Shown here: one piece after another, positions 16,592 through 27,273 of the stretch
Numbering within the stretch: position 1 is the stretch's first letter
Layout: each line of letters begins with the position of its first letter
Assembly: GCF_902806695.1 (NCBI RefSeq)
Contig: NZ_CADCXN010000052.1
Location: 1-51,938 of the forward strand
Origin: Candidatus Methylobacter favarea
GTDB taxonomy: Bacteria > Pseudomonadota > Gammaproteobacteria > Methylococcales > Methylomonadaceae
DNA length: 51,938 nucleotides
Direction: 5' to 3'
Translations under genes and position numbers: made by a program
Notes under the pieces: generated by a model
Told to the model about the DNA's origin: nothing
Seen by the model: the letters and a program-made list of their open reading frames with translations, nothing else
Database searches by the model: none

Positions 16592-19500
16592 ATGCTAGCT
16601 GCCATCGTCCGTTTTTCCATCCATTTTTACGGCATCGTTATCGCTCTTGCGGTATTGATCCTGCTCTATGGCGGTTATCGCTTCGCCACGGCCGGCCTGG
16701 ATATTTTTCCAGAATTTTCCCCCAAACGGGTCATTATTCAAACCGAGTCGCCGGGCCTTTCCGCCGAACAGGTTGAAGTCCTTGTTACCCGGCAAATCGA
16801 AATGTCGATTACTGGCCTGATGGACATGAAGTCTGTTCGTTCTGAATCCATTCAGGGTTTATCCATTATTACTGCGACTTTTGTGGATGACAGCGATATT
16901 TACCATAATCGCCAACTGATCAGCGAACGGCTGGCCAGCTTATCCAGGCAATTGCCGCCCACTGTTGGCCGACCTGTCGTCTTGCCGCTTTCATCGTCAT
17001 CCGCCACTATATTGACAATTGGACTGAATTCCGATACTGAAAGTTTAATGAGCTTACGCAGTCTCGTGGATTGGACGATCGTGCCGCGTTTATTGGCGGT
17101 GCCGGGCGTAGCTGATGTTAATGTATTCGGCGGCGAAGTTCAGCAGCTGCAAATTCAGATTGATCCGCTACAACTACAGCGTTTTAATCTTGCGCTTGAT
17201 GATATTATTCAGGCTGCATCGCAGGCCGGAAATATTCAGGGCGGCGGTTTTATGGAAAATAAAAACCAGCGCTTCACCTTGCAGGTTGCGGGACAGCCCG
17301 TATCTCCTGAACAATTTTCAAAAATCCTCGTCAAGCGCGATCAGGGCCTCACGATTACTTTAGGCGAAGTCGCTACGATTGGCTATGCACCCGAGCCGCC
17401 AATCGGGGCGGCGCAAATTATGGCCCGGCCTGGCATAGTCATGATGGTTATCGGTCAATACGGCGCCAATACCTTATCGGTCTCCAGACAGGTTGAAGAG
17501 GCTTTGAAGGAATTCAAGCCTGTTTTCAGTAACCAGGCTATTAATTTTTATTCCCATCTGTTCCGCCCTGCCGATTATATTGAAAGATCACTGGCCAATT
17601 TATCCGGACATTTACTATTCGGCGGCTTGTTCGTGCTGATTATTCTGTACCTGTTTTTGTTCAATTTGCGCACTGCTTTTATTTCTGCAATGGCCATTCC
17701 CGTGTCGCTGACCGGGGCCATTATTATATTGCTGGAAACAGGCGTGAATCTCAACATCATGGTGCTTGGAGGCTTGGCCATTGCGCTGGGTGAAGTCGTT
17801 GATGACGCCATTATTGATACTGAAAACATTTTCCGGCGCTTGCGTGAAAACCGTTTATCAGCCAGGCCGCTGCCTGTAGCGGCAGTGGTGTATACAGCCT
17901 CATTGGAGGTGCGCAGCTCGGTGGTCTACGCCAGTTTTATAGTCGCACTGGTCTTTGTTCCGTTGTTGACCTTGAACGGGGTTGCGGGACGCTTGTTTGC
18001 GCCGCTGGGAATTTCTTATATTATGGCCATTTTAATGTCCTTACTGGTAGCGCTCACCTTGACGCCGACGCTGTGCTTTGCCTTGCTCGGCAGTAAAATC
18101 AGCGATACGAGTGAGCCGCCGCTTATCAGGCGTATCAAGCCTCTCTACAAAAATTTGCTGATTGCTGTTTCCAGGCATTTTAACTGGATTATTGCCGCCA
18201 GTATTATCATGTGCTTATCAGCACTGGCGGCCTTTTTTAGCCTCGGCAGCAAATTTCTGCCTGAATTGCGCGAAGGTCATTATATTGTCCACACCAGCAG
18301 CATTCCGGGCACGTCTTTACAGGAATCGATAAGGATCGGCGGCAAGCTGACCGCGCAGTTCATGACCATTCCAGGCGTGCAATCGGTATCGCAATGGGCC
18401 GGCCGGGCGGAAAGAGGCGCTGACACTTACGGCAGTCATTACAGTGAGTATGAAGTCCGTCTTGAGCCGCTTTCAGGCGAGGAACAACAGCAGGTAAAAG
18501 ACAGGCTCAGGGAGATTCTGTCTGACTTTCCCGGTATTTTATTTGAAGCCAATACGTTTTTAACCGAGCGGGTCGATGAAACCATTTCCGGCTACACTGC
18601 TCCTGTTGTCGTCAATATTTACGGCAATGACCTGAACAGGCTTGATACTATCGCCGCGGAAACCGCCCGGATTATCCGTGAGCTTCCCGGCGCCGCCGAT
18701 GTGCAGCTGCGTTCGCCGCCCGCCACGCCCCTGCTGCAAATTAACCTCAATCTTGACCAGCTCAACTTCCGGGGCGTTTTGCCTGCTCAGGTTATTGATG
18801 TTGTGCAGGCCGCTTACGAAACGCGGGTAGTCGGCAAAAATATCCAGGGCAATAAAATCTGCAACATTGCCGTTACCTTGACGCCCAGCCTGAGACAGCA
18901 GCCTGAATCGATTGCCCAACTGCCCATCAGAACGCTGGACGGCAGTATAATCAGGCTGGGACAAGTTGCCGAAATCAGACATTCAGCCAGCCGCTATAAT
19001 ATTCTTCATCAAAATTCCCAACGGCGGCAAACCGTCACCGCCGCTATTATCGGCAGGGATTTCGATGACTTTATGCAGGAGCTTAAATCGCGCATATTAA
19101 AGGACGTCCCTTTTACGGCCGGTATTTATCCCGAATTCACCGGCGCCGCCATCGAACAGGAACAGGCTCGCAAGGAATTAATCCTGCATGCATTGCTGGC
19201 TGGAGCCGGCGTGCTGATTTTTATTTATATCGCCATCGGCACTGTCCGGCATGCTTTATTAACCCTGGCCAATCTGCCCTTCGCCATAATTGGCGGTGTT
19301 GCGGCTGTGGTAATTACCGAAGCAACCTTGTCGGTCGGTTCAATTGTAGGCTTTGTCACCTTATTCGGCATTACCGTGCGCAATAGCATTATGCTGCTTT
19401 CACATTATCGATATTTAATCGAAGTTGAAGGAAAAAACTGGCGTCTGGAAACAGCCATTCAAGGCGCCCAGGAACGCTTGCCATCCATTTTAATGACGGC

Positions 19501-19684
19501 GCTGGTAACGGCCTTGGCGATGTTCCCGATCGCTTTCAATAGCGATAATCCAGGAAGGGAAATCATGGGGCCGATGGCGGCGATAATCATAGGGGGATTA
19601 GCCTCTTCCACACTATTAAATCTGCTATTGCTGCCGGCCATGCTGGTGCGCTATGGTAAATTCAGCTCTAAACCACACGATTGA
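16592..19684 (+). CDS. RND efflux permease, CzcA/CusA-like
   Basis: A 1030-residue inner-membrane proton-driven permease of the resistance-nodulation-division superfamily. The N-terminus (YGGYRFATAGLDIFPEFSP) and the motif GEVVDDAIIDTENIFRRL in transmembrane helix 4 point to the heavy-metal efflux branch. Two large periplasmic loops and about 12 membrane segments give the usual layout. No membrane-fusion protein or outer-membrane channel gene is adjacent, which is unusual since these parts are normally encoded together. Metal specificity cannot be read from sequence alone. The gene starts at an ATG without a strong ribosome binding site, opposite hemC. Confidence 0.88.
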   Translation: MLAAIVRFSIHFYGIVIALAVLILLYGGYRFATAGLDIFPEFSPKRVIIQTESPGLSAEQVEVLVTRQIEMSITGLMDMKSVRSESIQGLSIITATFVDDSDIYHNRQLISERLASLSRQLPPTVGRPVVLPLSSSSATILTIGLNSDTESLMSLRSLVDWTIVPRLLAVPGVADVNVFGGEVQQLQIQIDPLQLQRFNLALDDIIQAASQAGNIQGGGFMENKNQRFTLQVAGQPVSPEQFSKILVKRDQGLTITLGEVATIGYAPEPPIGAAQIMARPGIVMMVIGQYGANTLSVSRQVEEALKEFKPVFSNQAINFYSHLFRPADYIERSLANLSGHLLFGGLFVLIILYLFLFNLRTAFISAMAIPVSLTGAIIILLETGVNLNIMVLGGLAIALGEVVDDAIIDTENIFRRLRENRLSARPLPVAAVVYTASLEVRSSVVYASFIVALVFVPLLTLNGVAGRLFAPLGISYIMAILMSLLVALTLTPTLCFALLGSKISDTSEPPLIRRIKPLYKNLLIAVSRHFNWIIAASIIMCLSALAAFFSLGSKFLPELREGHYIVHTSSIPGTSLQESIRIGGKLTAQFMTIPGVQSVSQWAGRAERGADTYGSHYSEYEVRLEPLSGEEQQQVKDRLREILSDFPGILFEANTFLTERVDETISGYTAPVVVNIYGNDLNRLDTIAAETARIIRELPGAADVQLRSPPATPLLQINLNLDQLNFRGVLPAQVIDVVQAAYETRVVGKNIQGNKICNIAVTLTPSLRQQPESIAQLPIRTLDGSIIRLGQVAEIRHSASRYNILHQNSQRRQTVTAAIIGRDFDDFMQELKSRILKDVPFTAGIYPEFTGAAIEQEQARKELILHALLAGAGVLIFIYIAIGTVRHALLTLANLPFAIIGGVAAVVITEATLSVGSIVGFVTLFGITVRNSIMLLSHYRYLIEVEGKNWRLETAIQGAQERLPSILMTALVTALAMFPIAFNSDNPGREIMGPMAAIIIGGLASSTLLNLLLLPAMLVRYGKFSSKPHD

Positions 19685-19785
19685 TAACAGTATTCCGTCC
19701 AGGCAAACCTTACCTTCATTTAGCGCTCGGGCCTTATGGTTTAGCGGTATAATTTCAGCTTTTCAGTTACTGCGCATAAACGATA

Positions 19786-21189
19786 ATGACTAACGTTAAT
19801 TCCGGCAAGCTTTCCAGCGCCCGCTTTGCCCAGGCTACAAATGCCTTTGTTGAGGTATTTACCGCTTCTGTAGATTTTGACCGGCGCATGGCGCATCAGG
19901 ATATTCAGGGCTCGATCGCACACGCCGCCATGCTGTGCAAAATAGGCGTTCTGACGGAAAAAGAACGCGACGGTATTATCAGCGGCCTGACTCAAATCGG
20001 AGAGGAAATTTCCCGCGGCGAATTTGTCTGGTCGATCAAGCAGGAAGATGTTCATATGAACATTGAAGCGAGACTCACCGATTTAATCGGCATAGCCGGA
20101 AAAAAACTGCATACCGGGCGTTCGCGTAATGATCAGGTGGCAACGGATATTCGTCTGTATTTACGCAGCGAAATTAAAAATATTACCGATCAGCTGACGC
20201 GTCTGCAAACGGCCCTACTGGATTTGGCGGAACAGCATGCCGACACTATCATGCCGGGCTTTACGCATTTGCAAGTTGCCCAGCCGATTACCTTCGGACA
20301 TCACCTGATGGCTTGGTTTGAAATGCTAAGCCGCGATCAGGAAAGGCTTCAGGAGTGCTGCAAACGGATCAATATCATGCCGTTGGGGGCAGCGGCATTG
20401 GCTGGCACAAGCTACCCGATTGACCGCCTCATGACAGCCGGGTTACTCGGCTTCAGCCGCCCTGCTGCCAATTCGCTGGATGCGGTAAGCGACCGTGATT
20501 TTGCCATTGAATTTTGTGCCGCGGGCAGTTTAATCATGATGCATTTATCGCGTTTTTCTGAAGAGTTAATCCTGTGGTCCAGCGCCCAGTTTGACTTTAT
20601 CGACATTCCCGATGCGTTCTGCACCGGCTCTTCGATTATGCCGCAAAAGAAAAATCCCGATGTGCCGGAACTGGTGCGCGGTAAATCAGGCCGGGTTACA
20701 GGCCATTTAATATCACTGCTGATGCTCATGAAAAGCCAGCCGCTGGCTTACAATAAGGACAACCAGGAGGATAAAGAGCCGCTGTTTGATACCGCCGACA
20801 CCTTGATCCATTGTCTGCACGCTTATGCCGATATGGTGCCTCATATCAGTCCCAAAAAAGAAAATATGTACAACTCAGCCAAACGCGGCTTCGCCACGGC
20901 CACCGATCTGGCCGATTATCTGGTGCGTAAAGGCATGGCTTTCCGCGATGCCCATGAAGTCGTGGGCCTGGCAGTGCGCCTGGGCATAGAAAGCAGCCGT
21001 GACCTGTCAGAAATATCTCTGCCGGAGTTGCAGCAATTTTCACCACTGATTACACAGGATGTTTTCGACGTTTTAACACTGGAGGGATCGGTCGCCTCGC
21101 GCAAGCATATCGGCGGCACCGCCCCCGATACCGTAAAAAATGCAATTTTAACAGCGCGGCAAAATTTGCAGGCTATCCAGCGTCACTAA
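19786..21189 (+). CDS. argH: Argininosuccinate lyase
   Basis: It splits argininosuccinate into arginine and fumarate, the last step of arginine synthesis. The 467-residue protein (usual length about 460) shows the conserved blocks: [35 protein letters not shown] with a catalytic His, and the fumarase/aspartase superfamily signature [19 protein letters not shown] with its catalytic Ser loop. It stands alone here, 100 bases downstream of the RND gene. No other arginine gene is nearby. Confidence 0.97.
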   Translation: MTNVNSGKLSSARFAQATNAFVEVFTASVDFDRRMAHQDIQGSIAHAAMLCKIGVLTEKERDGIISGLTQIGEEISRGEFVWSIKQEDVHMNIEARLTDLIGIAGKKLHTGRSRNDQVATDIRLYLRSEIKNITDQLTRLQTALLDLAEQHADTIMPGFTHLQVAQPITFGHHLMAWFEMLSRDQERLQECCKRINIMPLGAAALAGTSYPIDRLMTAGLLGFSRPAANSLDAVSDRDFAIEFCAAGSLIMMHLSRFSEELILWSSAQFDFIDIPDAFCTGSSIMPQKKNPDVPELVRGKSGRVTGHLISLLMLMKSQPLAYNKDNQEDKEPLFDTADTLIHCLHAYADMVPHISPKKENMYNSAKRGFATATDLADYLVRKGMAFRDAHEVVGLAVRLGIESSRDLSEISLPELQQFSPLITQDVFDVLTLEGSVASRKHIGGTAPDTVKNAILTARQNLQAIQRH

Positions 21190-21324
21190 TATTTATCTTG
21201 CCGCTAAAAAAGATTAAGACGCAAGGCCGGACACGTTTTTCCTGTTTGTTCTTTTGATGCCCAAGCCATTGTAATTCGCTCTTTGCTCTATACTTGGCAG
21301 GAATAAATATAGAGTTGTTTCACT

Positions 21325-24141
21325 GTGGCAAAACAATATCCCCCCATCCATTTAGGTTCTCCCGGCGAAGATATCGGCATACAGGATCTGCAAACAGTCA
21401 GGCAGCGCTTTAAAAGACTGCATCAGATTCGGGCCCAACGCATACAGGACTTTCTGCAACCCCGGCAACGGATTTTCCTGGAGTTGTTAGCCTTGATTTT
21501 TGATCGCAACCTGCCTTTACTGCCGGGATTTATTTCTTCGGGCACACCCGCAGGAATAGCGAATTATAGCCCCGGCAGCCAGGCAATAAAGGCGGCGGGG
21601 CAGTTTGCAAAAAATTTCAGCTACACCCCTAATCCGCTGCAAAACTCTGCCATTGAAGGGGTGTTTTTAATGGGCAGCGTAGGCAGCATTGCATTTTCCA
21701 AAAGCAGCGATATGGATATCTGGCTATGCCATCAATCCGGACTAATGCCTTCTGAAATTGATGAGCTGCAAAAAAAAGCCACGGCAATTGAAAGCTGGGC
21801 GGCGTCACTAACGCTGGAAGTGCATTTCTTTCTGATGGATAGCGAGCAATTCCGGCTCGGCCACAATACCCCGATTTCATCGGAAAGCAGCGGCCAAACC
21901 CAGCACTATCTGCTCCTGGAAGAGTTTTACCGAACTTCGATTTATATAGCCGGAAAAAGTCCGGTCTGGTGGCTGGTTCCCCCGCATCAGGAAAACAACT
22001 ATACAAGTTATGTCAATCACCTGAAAGAAAACCGGTTTATTTTTTATGACCAGGAATTTATCGATTTTGGTGGCCTGGATGCCGTTCCCTCTGAAGAATT
22101 TATTAGCGCAACGCTTTGGCATATCTATAAATCCCTTCACTCTCCGCACAAATCCTTATTGAAGTTATTATTGATGGAGTGCTATGCCAGCGAATATCCG
22201 CATACCGCATGGCTTTGTCAGGAGGTAAAACAAGCCGTCCATCACGGGAACTATGCCGTTATCGATCTCGACCCGTATTTGTTAATTTATCAAAAAGTCG
22301 AAGCTTATCTGCAGAAAACGAATAGCTTCGAAAGACTAGCCTTGGCTCGACAAAGCTTTTATTTAAAAATCATGGGCTCTTCCGGCAATCCCATGAATGC
22401 CCAAACCCGCGAATCCAGGCAGGAATATATGGCCAATATCGCCAAAAACTGGAATTGGCCTGCCTCCACGCTGGCTGACCTTAACAGGCAGCGTTATTGG
22501 GATATAAAAAAAGCCACCCGGGAACATGCGATTATTCTGCAGCAATTAATCCACTGTTACCGGATGATCATGGGCTTTGCCGGCAGTCATGTTAACCAAA
22601 ATTCTCAAGACAGTAACGATCTGAAACTGATAGGCAGGAAGTTATATTCCTTTCTCGAAAAAAAACCCGGCAAGATTGAAATACTTACCACCCGTTCTGC
22701 CATTCATTGCCGGGAAACCGAGCTATCTATTGTAGAAAGCCGCTTTAACGAGAGGACTTCGGGATGGGTCTTGTTTTTAAAACATGTTCAGATGGCTAAT
22801 GCATCGGACTTTGAACCCATACAAAAATGCCAGACTTTAATTGAAATTCTGTGTTGGCTGATCATAAACGGCCTGTATCATAAGCAAGTGCAAGTGCATT
22901 TCAGCACAATTTCACTTAAAACAACCAAGGAAGAGCTGCATTCCATGCTGAGCTGCCTGAACCAGTTTTTAACCGCTAACTTTGACTGTAAAAATTCACT
23001 GGAGGCTTATCAGACTGCCAAAACCATGACCAAATCCCTGGTTTTTATAAACCTTGGGATAGCCGGGCCTGAGGCCTGCGAAAACAGCCTTTGCGTTATG
23101 AGTGAGCGTTCTGACGCGCTAAGTTACGGCATGGACCGGCAATGTTTTGTTCAAACCATGGATAAGATTTCACTATCCAGCTGGAGTGAAGTCACTACCG
23201 GCCAATACGAAAATATAGACGGATTATTTAATTGCCTGACAGAGCTTGTCAATAATAACAAAAAACCGCTGTCTTCGAATGATCTGACTATTGTGTGCTA
23301 TACGCCGGTTCGAGCCAAAAGCATTATTCTTCGGGTTGAAGCGGTTTTTAATACTTTAATAAAACTTTTTTCCAAACAGCAGCGCAGCCGTTCATGGCGG
23401 TATATCCTGGCGGGCGGAAGCTCGTTTTATATTTTCCAGACTGTAAACAAGATCCTGAGTTTTCGTAAACTGGCGACAAAAGATCTGCTGCTAAAAGAAC
23501 TGGCCAGCCACCAGGCACATTTCAGTCCGGTACATTTTGATCAGGCTGTGCTTGACAATAGCCCTATCCCTTTTATTTATACGCTGAATAAACCTCAAAT
23601 AATTCAGGTGTTTTATTGTCAAGGCAAAACTCATATCAGTATTTATATTATTGACGAAAAGGGAGCCCTCTATACACAGCAGCACCAAAACTCAGACCTT
23701 AATCAGCTTTTAAATCAATATTCGGCTTTTTTGGAAGCTATCCTCAATCGTAATCTTTTCGAAAGCATCATGAACCTTGAGTATTACGAAATTCGGAAAA
23801 ATCCTGCTGGCGTGTTTTCATGCAAACCGGTATTTTTGAAAACTCCATTTACAATTAAACAACTAAACCTCCGCATCAGCGGAATAGCAAGTCCTCATGG
23901 CATAAACTATACAATTTACTGCAATGATCAGGAATTTTCTTCACTGGATCACGGCAAGCAGGTTTTTTATGCAACTTATCAATATATTATTCAATTCAGG
24001 CAAAGTAAACTTGATTATCCAATCCATATTACTGATGTTGACCTCCCCCTTTCTGCCTTCGGCATAGACACTCCCGATCAGTTGCAGACCATTCATTATC
24101 TGAATTACAAACAAAAAATAGAGGCTAAATTAAATAGCTGA
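21325..24141 (+). CDS. cyaA: Class I adenylate cyclase
   Basis: It makes cyclic AMP from ATP for CRP-type regulators. The 938-residue protein starts at a GTG. It carries the class I catalytic motif GSVGSIAFSKSSDMDIWLCH at about residues 113-132, which provides the metal-binding Asp pair of the nucleotidyltransferase fold. The long C-terminal part corresponds to the regulatory domain of the Escherichia coli CyaA, with PHSPHKSLLKLLLMECYA-type and SSFYIFQTVNKILSF segments. Length and motif order follow the family. No crp gene is visible in the window. Confidence 0.95.
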   Translation: MAKQYPPIHLGSPGEDIGIQDLQTVRQRFKRLHQIRAQRIQDFLQPRQRIFLELLALIFDRNLPLLPGFISSGTPAGIANYSPGSQAIKAAGQFAKNFSYTPNPLQNSAIEGVFLMGSVGSIAFSKSSDMDIWLCHQSGLMPSEIDELQKKATAIESWAASLTLEVHFFLMDSEQFRLGHNTPISSESSGQTQHYLLLEEFYRTSIYIAGKSPVWWLVPPHQENNYTSYVNHLKENRFIFYDQEFIDFGGLDAVPSEEFISATLWHIYKSLHSPHKSLLKLLLMECYASEYPHTAWLCQEVKQAVHHGNYAVIDLDPYLLIYQKVEAYLQKTNSFERLALARQSFYLKIMGSSGNPMNAQTRESRQEYMANIAKNWNWPASTLADLNRQRYWDIKKATREHAIILQQLIHCYRMIMGFAGSHVNQNSQDSNDLKLIGRKLYSFLEKKPGKIEILTTRSAIHCRETELSIVESRFNERTSGWVLFLKHVQMANASDFEPIQKCQTLIEILCWLIINGLYHKQVQVHFSTISLKTTKEELHSMLSCLNQFLTANFDCKNSLEAYQTAKTMTKSLVFINLGIAGPEACENSLCVMSERSDALSYGMDRQCFVQTMDKISLSSWSEVTTGQYENIDGLFNCLTELVNNNKKPLSSNDLTIVCYTPVRAKSIILRVEAVFNTLIKLFSKQQRSRSWRYILAGGSSFYIFQTVNKILSFRKLATKDLLLKELASHQAHFSPVHFDQAVLDNSPIPFIYTLNKPQIIQVFYCQGKTHISIYIIDEKGALYTQQHQNSDLNQLLNQYSAFLEAILNRNLFESIMNLEYYEIRKNPAGVFSCKPVFLKTPFTIKQLNLRISGIASPHGINYTIYCNDQEFSSLDHGKQVFYATYQYIIQFRQSKLDYPIHITDVDLPLSAFGIDTPDQLQTIHYLNYKQKIEAKLNS

Positions 24142-24545
24142 GCTGACCTTATATCAAGGCCGCGTATTATTTATTTCCGGGTCCCCCCGGTTCTTGCATT
24201 CTTTTAAAGGGATATGGCAGCCATATCTGCATAGCCCCATTTCATAGTAATTGCTTCTTGCAGTGATTTTGCAAAGGCTTGCAAATGTATTGTTGATGCG
24301 TCTTTAGATAGAGTGCAGCCCTGCAAGAACCCCTTCCTCAAAAATTCATAGAGGTTTATTTTCATCAAAACCTGCCAGGTTTAAGCGATACTTTTTCAGG
24401 TACAAATAAAACCGGGAACTTGTTATGAGCAGGTCATCGATTGATGTAATGTGATACCTTCCCGTTAATGGGCTTGCTTGCCAGGTTGCAGATAATAAAA
24501 AAACAACGAGCGGAATTAGCCGCCCGTTGTTTAAAGACGAGAATA
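24142..24545. other. Intergenic stretch with a terminator
   Basis: The 404 bases between cyaA and the convergent smbP-like gene hold only the terminator at 24503-24530. No further gene is seen. Confidence 0.55.
24503..24530 (-). terminator. Intrinsic terminator of the SmbP-like gene
   Basis: On the minus strand an 11-base stem (ACAACGGGCGG paired with CCGCTCGTTGT, one mismatch) has a six-base loop and is followed by a run of seven T. It lies 15 bases past the stop codon. Confidence 0.85.
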
Positions 24546-24899
24546 TTATTGACTGCTTGTAGCGGCTTTAATGTGTTCCACAGCCTGTTCGGCAGCTTTA
24601 GTGGCCATTTCTGTATGACCTAAATTACCGTGATCAATAGCCTGTGTAAGGGAATCTGAAGCTGCATTTATATGGGTTAATGGCACGCCCTTGGCTGTAA
24701 TTGCAGCTGCCACTGTATGTTCCAATCCGGCCTTCGCATGTTCAACCAAACTTGGCGCTTTACCCGCTTTACCCTGCTCCACGGCCATATTGGCATGCTG
24801 CAATGCCTGGGCAGAGTGTTTGTCACTTTCGGCGTCGGCGAAAACAGTAGTACTCAGACACAACAATAAACCTGCAAATACGGATGCTAATTTTTTCAT
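24546..24899 (-). CDS. SmbP-like small metal-binding periplasmic protein
   Basis: A 117-residue protein from the ATG at 24899, with a GAGGAGA ribosome binding site; the upstream longer frame is not needed. A signal peptide (MKKLASVFAGLLLCLSTTVFA) is cleaved near residue 21. The mature part is all-helical and holds eight His residues, mostly at helical spacing (HSAQALQHANMAVEQGK, LVEHAKAGLEH, IDHGNLGHTEM). This is the layout of SmbP, the four-helix copper-binding protein of Nitrosomonas europaea. A role in periplasmic metal buffering is inferred. It stands alone, with its own terminator. Confidence 0.78.
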   Translation of the reverse strand: MKKLASVFAGLLLCLSTTVFADAESDKHSAQALQHANMAVEQGKAGKAPSLVEHAKAGLEHTVAAAITAKGVPLTHINAASDSLTQAIDHGNLGHTEMATKAAEQAVEHIKAATSSQ

Positions 24900-25200
24900 T
24901 ATTTTCTCCTCATTATTAATTTTTGGGTTGTCGTTACCAGTTGTACTCAGAAATAACCACATAGTTCCGCGGCCTTTAGAAAAGCGAGGAACTATTTGGG
25001 GAACCGGCATTTACATTCTAACTCTCATTGAATTTATTTTGCAATGTGCGGATAGATTCAATTGCAAGCAAGTAACTTCATGACCACTTATTGGCTCCTT
25101 TGCCTGCCCCATAAAAATTCTTTATTGTCAATGACAACATCAAACAAATGAGCATGGAATATACGCAAAGCTTGCAAGACATATAGATTAAGCCTGAATG

Positions 25201-26688
25201 CTAGGCTCGGCGGCCGCCTAATAACGAGCCCATAATGCCCCGGATAATCTGCCGGCCTACCGTACTGCCTATGCTGCGGGCTGCACTTGTAAGCAGCGCT
25301 TCACCGACGCTCTGCCGCCCCCGGGATCGTGTTCCTCTGGCGGTACGGGTGGAAGTATTGCCTGAATGCTGTTTGGTCAGCGCCTCTTCAGCCGCAGCCT
25401 CGGCTTGCCGCTGGGCTTTTTTCTTGAGCAGTTCATAAGCTGACTCCCGATCCACTTCCTGGGCGTAGCGGCCGCTAAAAGGAGATCGGCGCATTATTTC
25501 CTCCCGCTGCTGGTTTGAAATAGGGCCAATTTGAGATTCGGGGGGACGAATCAGGATTCGCTCTACCGGTGCCGGACTGCCATCCTTATTCAATACCGAA
25601 ACCAGCGCTTCCCCATTTTTTAATTCCTGAATGGCAGCTTCCGTATCAATCGCCGGGTTGCGGCGAAAAGTGGCGGCAACGCTTCTGACTGTCTGGTGAT
25701 CCTTCGGGGTAAAGGCTCTTAGCGCATGCTGAATTTTAAGACCTAGCTGTCCGAGAATGTCTTCGGGAATATCCAGCGGGCTTTGACTGATAAAATACAC
25801 GCCCACGCCTTTAGAGCGAATCAGCCTGACAATTTGTTCGATTTTATCAATCAATACCTTGGGCGCCTGATCGAACAGCAGGTGCGCTTCATCAAAAAAC
25901 AGGACCAGTTTAGGACAATCGCCATCCCCTACTTCCGGCAGCGTTTCGAATAACTCGGCAAGCAGCCAAAGCAGAAAAGTGGCATATAAACGCGGCGATT
26001 TCGTAGTGAGCTCGGTAGCATCAAGAATGCTGATGACGCCATTTCCCGAAAAATCCGTTTTGCAAAAATCAGCCAACTCAATTGCCGGCTCCCCGAAAAA
26101 ATATTCCGCGCCCTGCGCTTCCAGAACCAGCAACTGCCGTTGAATGGCGCCGAGACTCGCCGCAGAAATATTACCGTACTCGGCTTGCAGCTGTTTGGCT
26201 TCCTCTCCCATCCAGGCTATCATCGCGCATAAATCTTTTAAATCCAGCAATAACAGCCCGTTATCATCGGCAATTTTAAAACAGCTGTACAATACTCCGG
26301 TTTGCGTGTCATTCAACTCCAGCAGATTGCTGAGCAGCAACGGGCCCATATCCGAGATGGTAGTGCGCACCGGATGCCCGGTTTTGGCAAAAATATCCCA
26401 GAAAACAGCCGGATTGCCGCGAGGCTGAAAATCGGTTAAACCAATTTTTTCAAGGCGTTCGGAAATTTTTTCATGGGTCTGGCCGGGACTGGTAATGCCC
26501 GACAAGTCACCTTTAATGTCGGCAAGAAATACCGGCACACCCAGGCGTGAAAACCCTTCTGCCAGAATTTGCAGGGTGACCGTTTTACCGGTGCCGATCG
26601 CACCTGAAATCATGCCATGACGATTGCCCATTGCTGCATTCATGATGACTTTAGCCCCATTTTCGCCGCCAATCAAAATATCCTTCAC
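25201..26688 (-). CDS. HerA/YjgR-type (DUF853) ATPase
   Basis: A 495-residue ATPase of the HerA-FtsK group, similar in length and motif order to Escherichia coli YjgR (500 residues). The start is taken as the GTG at 26688, with GGAG seven bases upstream. The codons before it do not fit the family. Walker A is GAIGTGKT within NRHGMISGAIGTGKTVTLQ, Walker B is LVLFFDEAHLLFD, and a SQSPLDIPEDIL sensor region follows. The C-terminus is Arg-, Ala- and Gly-rich, ending in a small glycine-rich tail. The exact function is unknown; relatives are predicted DNA-pumping helicases. It diverges from the DUF6763 operon. Confidence 0.85.
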   Translation of the reverse strand: MKDILIGGENGAKVIMNAAMGNRHGMISGAIGTGKTVTLQILAEGFSRLGVPVFLADIKGDLSGITSPGQTHEKISERLEKIGLTDFQPRGNPAVFWDIFAKTGHPVRTTISDMGPLLLSNLLELNDTQTGVLYSCFKIADDNGLLLLDLKDLCAMIAWMGEEAKQLQAEYGNISAASLGAIQRQLLVLEAQGAEYFFGEPAIELADFCKTDFSGNGVISILDATELTTKSPRLYATFLLWLLAELFETLPEVGDGDCPKLVLFFDEAHLLFDQAPKVLIDKIEQIVRLIRSKGVGVYFISQSPLDIPEDILGQLGLKIQHALRAFTPKDHQTVRSVAATFRRNPAIDTEAAIQELKNGEALVSVLNKDGSPAPVERILIRPPESQIGPISNQQREEIMRRSPFSGRYAQEVDRESAYELLKKKAQRQAEAAAEEALTKQHSGNTSTRTARGTRSRGRQSVGEALLTSAARSIGSTVGRQIIRGIMGSLLGGRRA

Positions 26689-26959
26689 TGCTAATCTCCT
26701 GCTTTGATAAAAATCTTGCTCATCGTAGCACAGCGTAGGCTTGCAAGAAAGCCGCTCTTCCTCTATAAATATAGCCGTAAATAAGCTGCCGAACCGCTTT
26801 ATAAGCGGTTTTTGCATAACGTTTGAAGTTGAAAAAATCGTGAATCACTGCATCACGCTCGCTATAAATTCATTGTATTTGATTTAAGAGTATTAGTAAT
26901 ATTCGTTTTTTATACCCTGTATCTGAACAACCTAACCTAAAATATTGAGGAAAATAATC

Positions 26960-27256
26960 ATGGCAACCGTAGCAGATCCCATCGTCGGCAGCTGGTACAA
27001 AGATGTGGAAAACAACCTGAAATTCCAGATTGTCAATATTGAAGACAGCGATGATTCAATTGAAGTGCAATACCTGAACGGCGATATCGGCGAGTATGAT
27101 CATGACAGCTGGTATAACTCAACCTTCGATTATATTGAGGATCCCGAAGACTGGACAGCACCCTTTGATGATCTTGAAATCGATGATCTGGGCTATTCAG
27201 ATCCGGACGAACATAAACCTAATCCCGAGGATATGGACATTGAAGATTATCTGTAA
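26960..27256 (+). CDS. DUF6763-type small acidic protein
   Basis: A 98-residue acidic protein from the ATG at 26960, preceded by GAGG. It contains an N-terminal DPIVGSWYKD segment, several Tyr/Trp/Asp motifs and an Asp/Glu-rich C-terminus (NPEDMDIEDYL). This resembles the uncharacterised DUF6763 family found in methanotrophs and related gammaproteobacteria. It is the first gene of a tight operon (P-loop protein, MetA homologue, guanine-deaminase type). No function is known. Confidence 0.7.
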   Translation: MATVADPIVGSWYKDVENNLKFQIVNIEDSDDSIEVQYLNGDIGEYDHDSWYNSTFDYIEDPEDWTAPFDDLEIDDLGYSDPDEHKPNPEDMDIEDYL

Positions 27257-27273
27257 TAATCAGGAAACATTAC

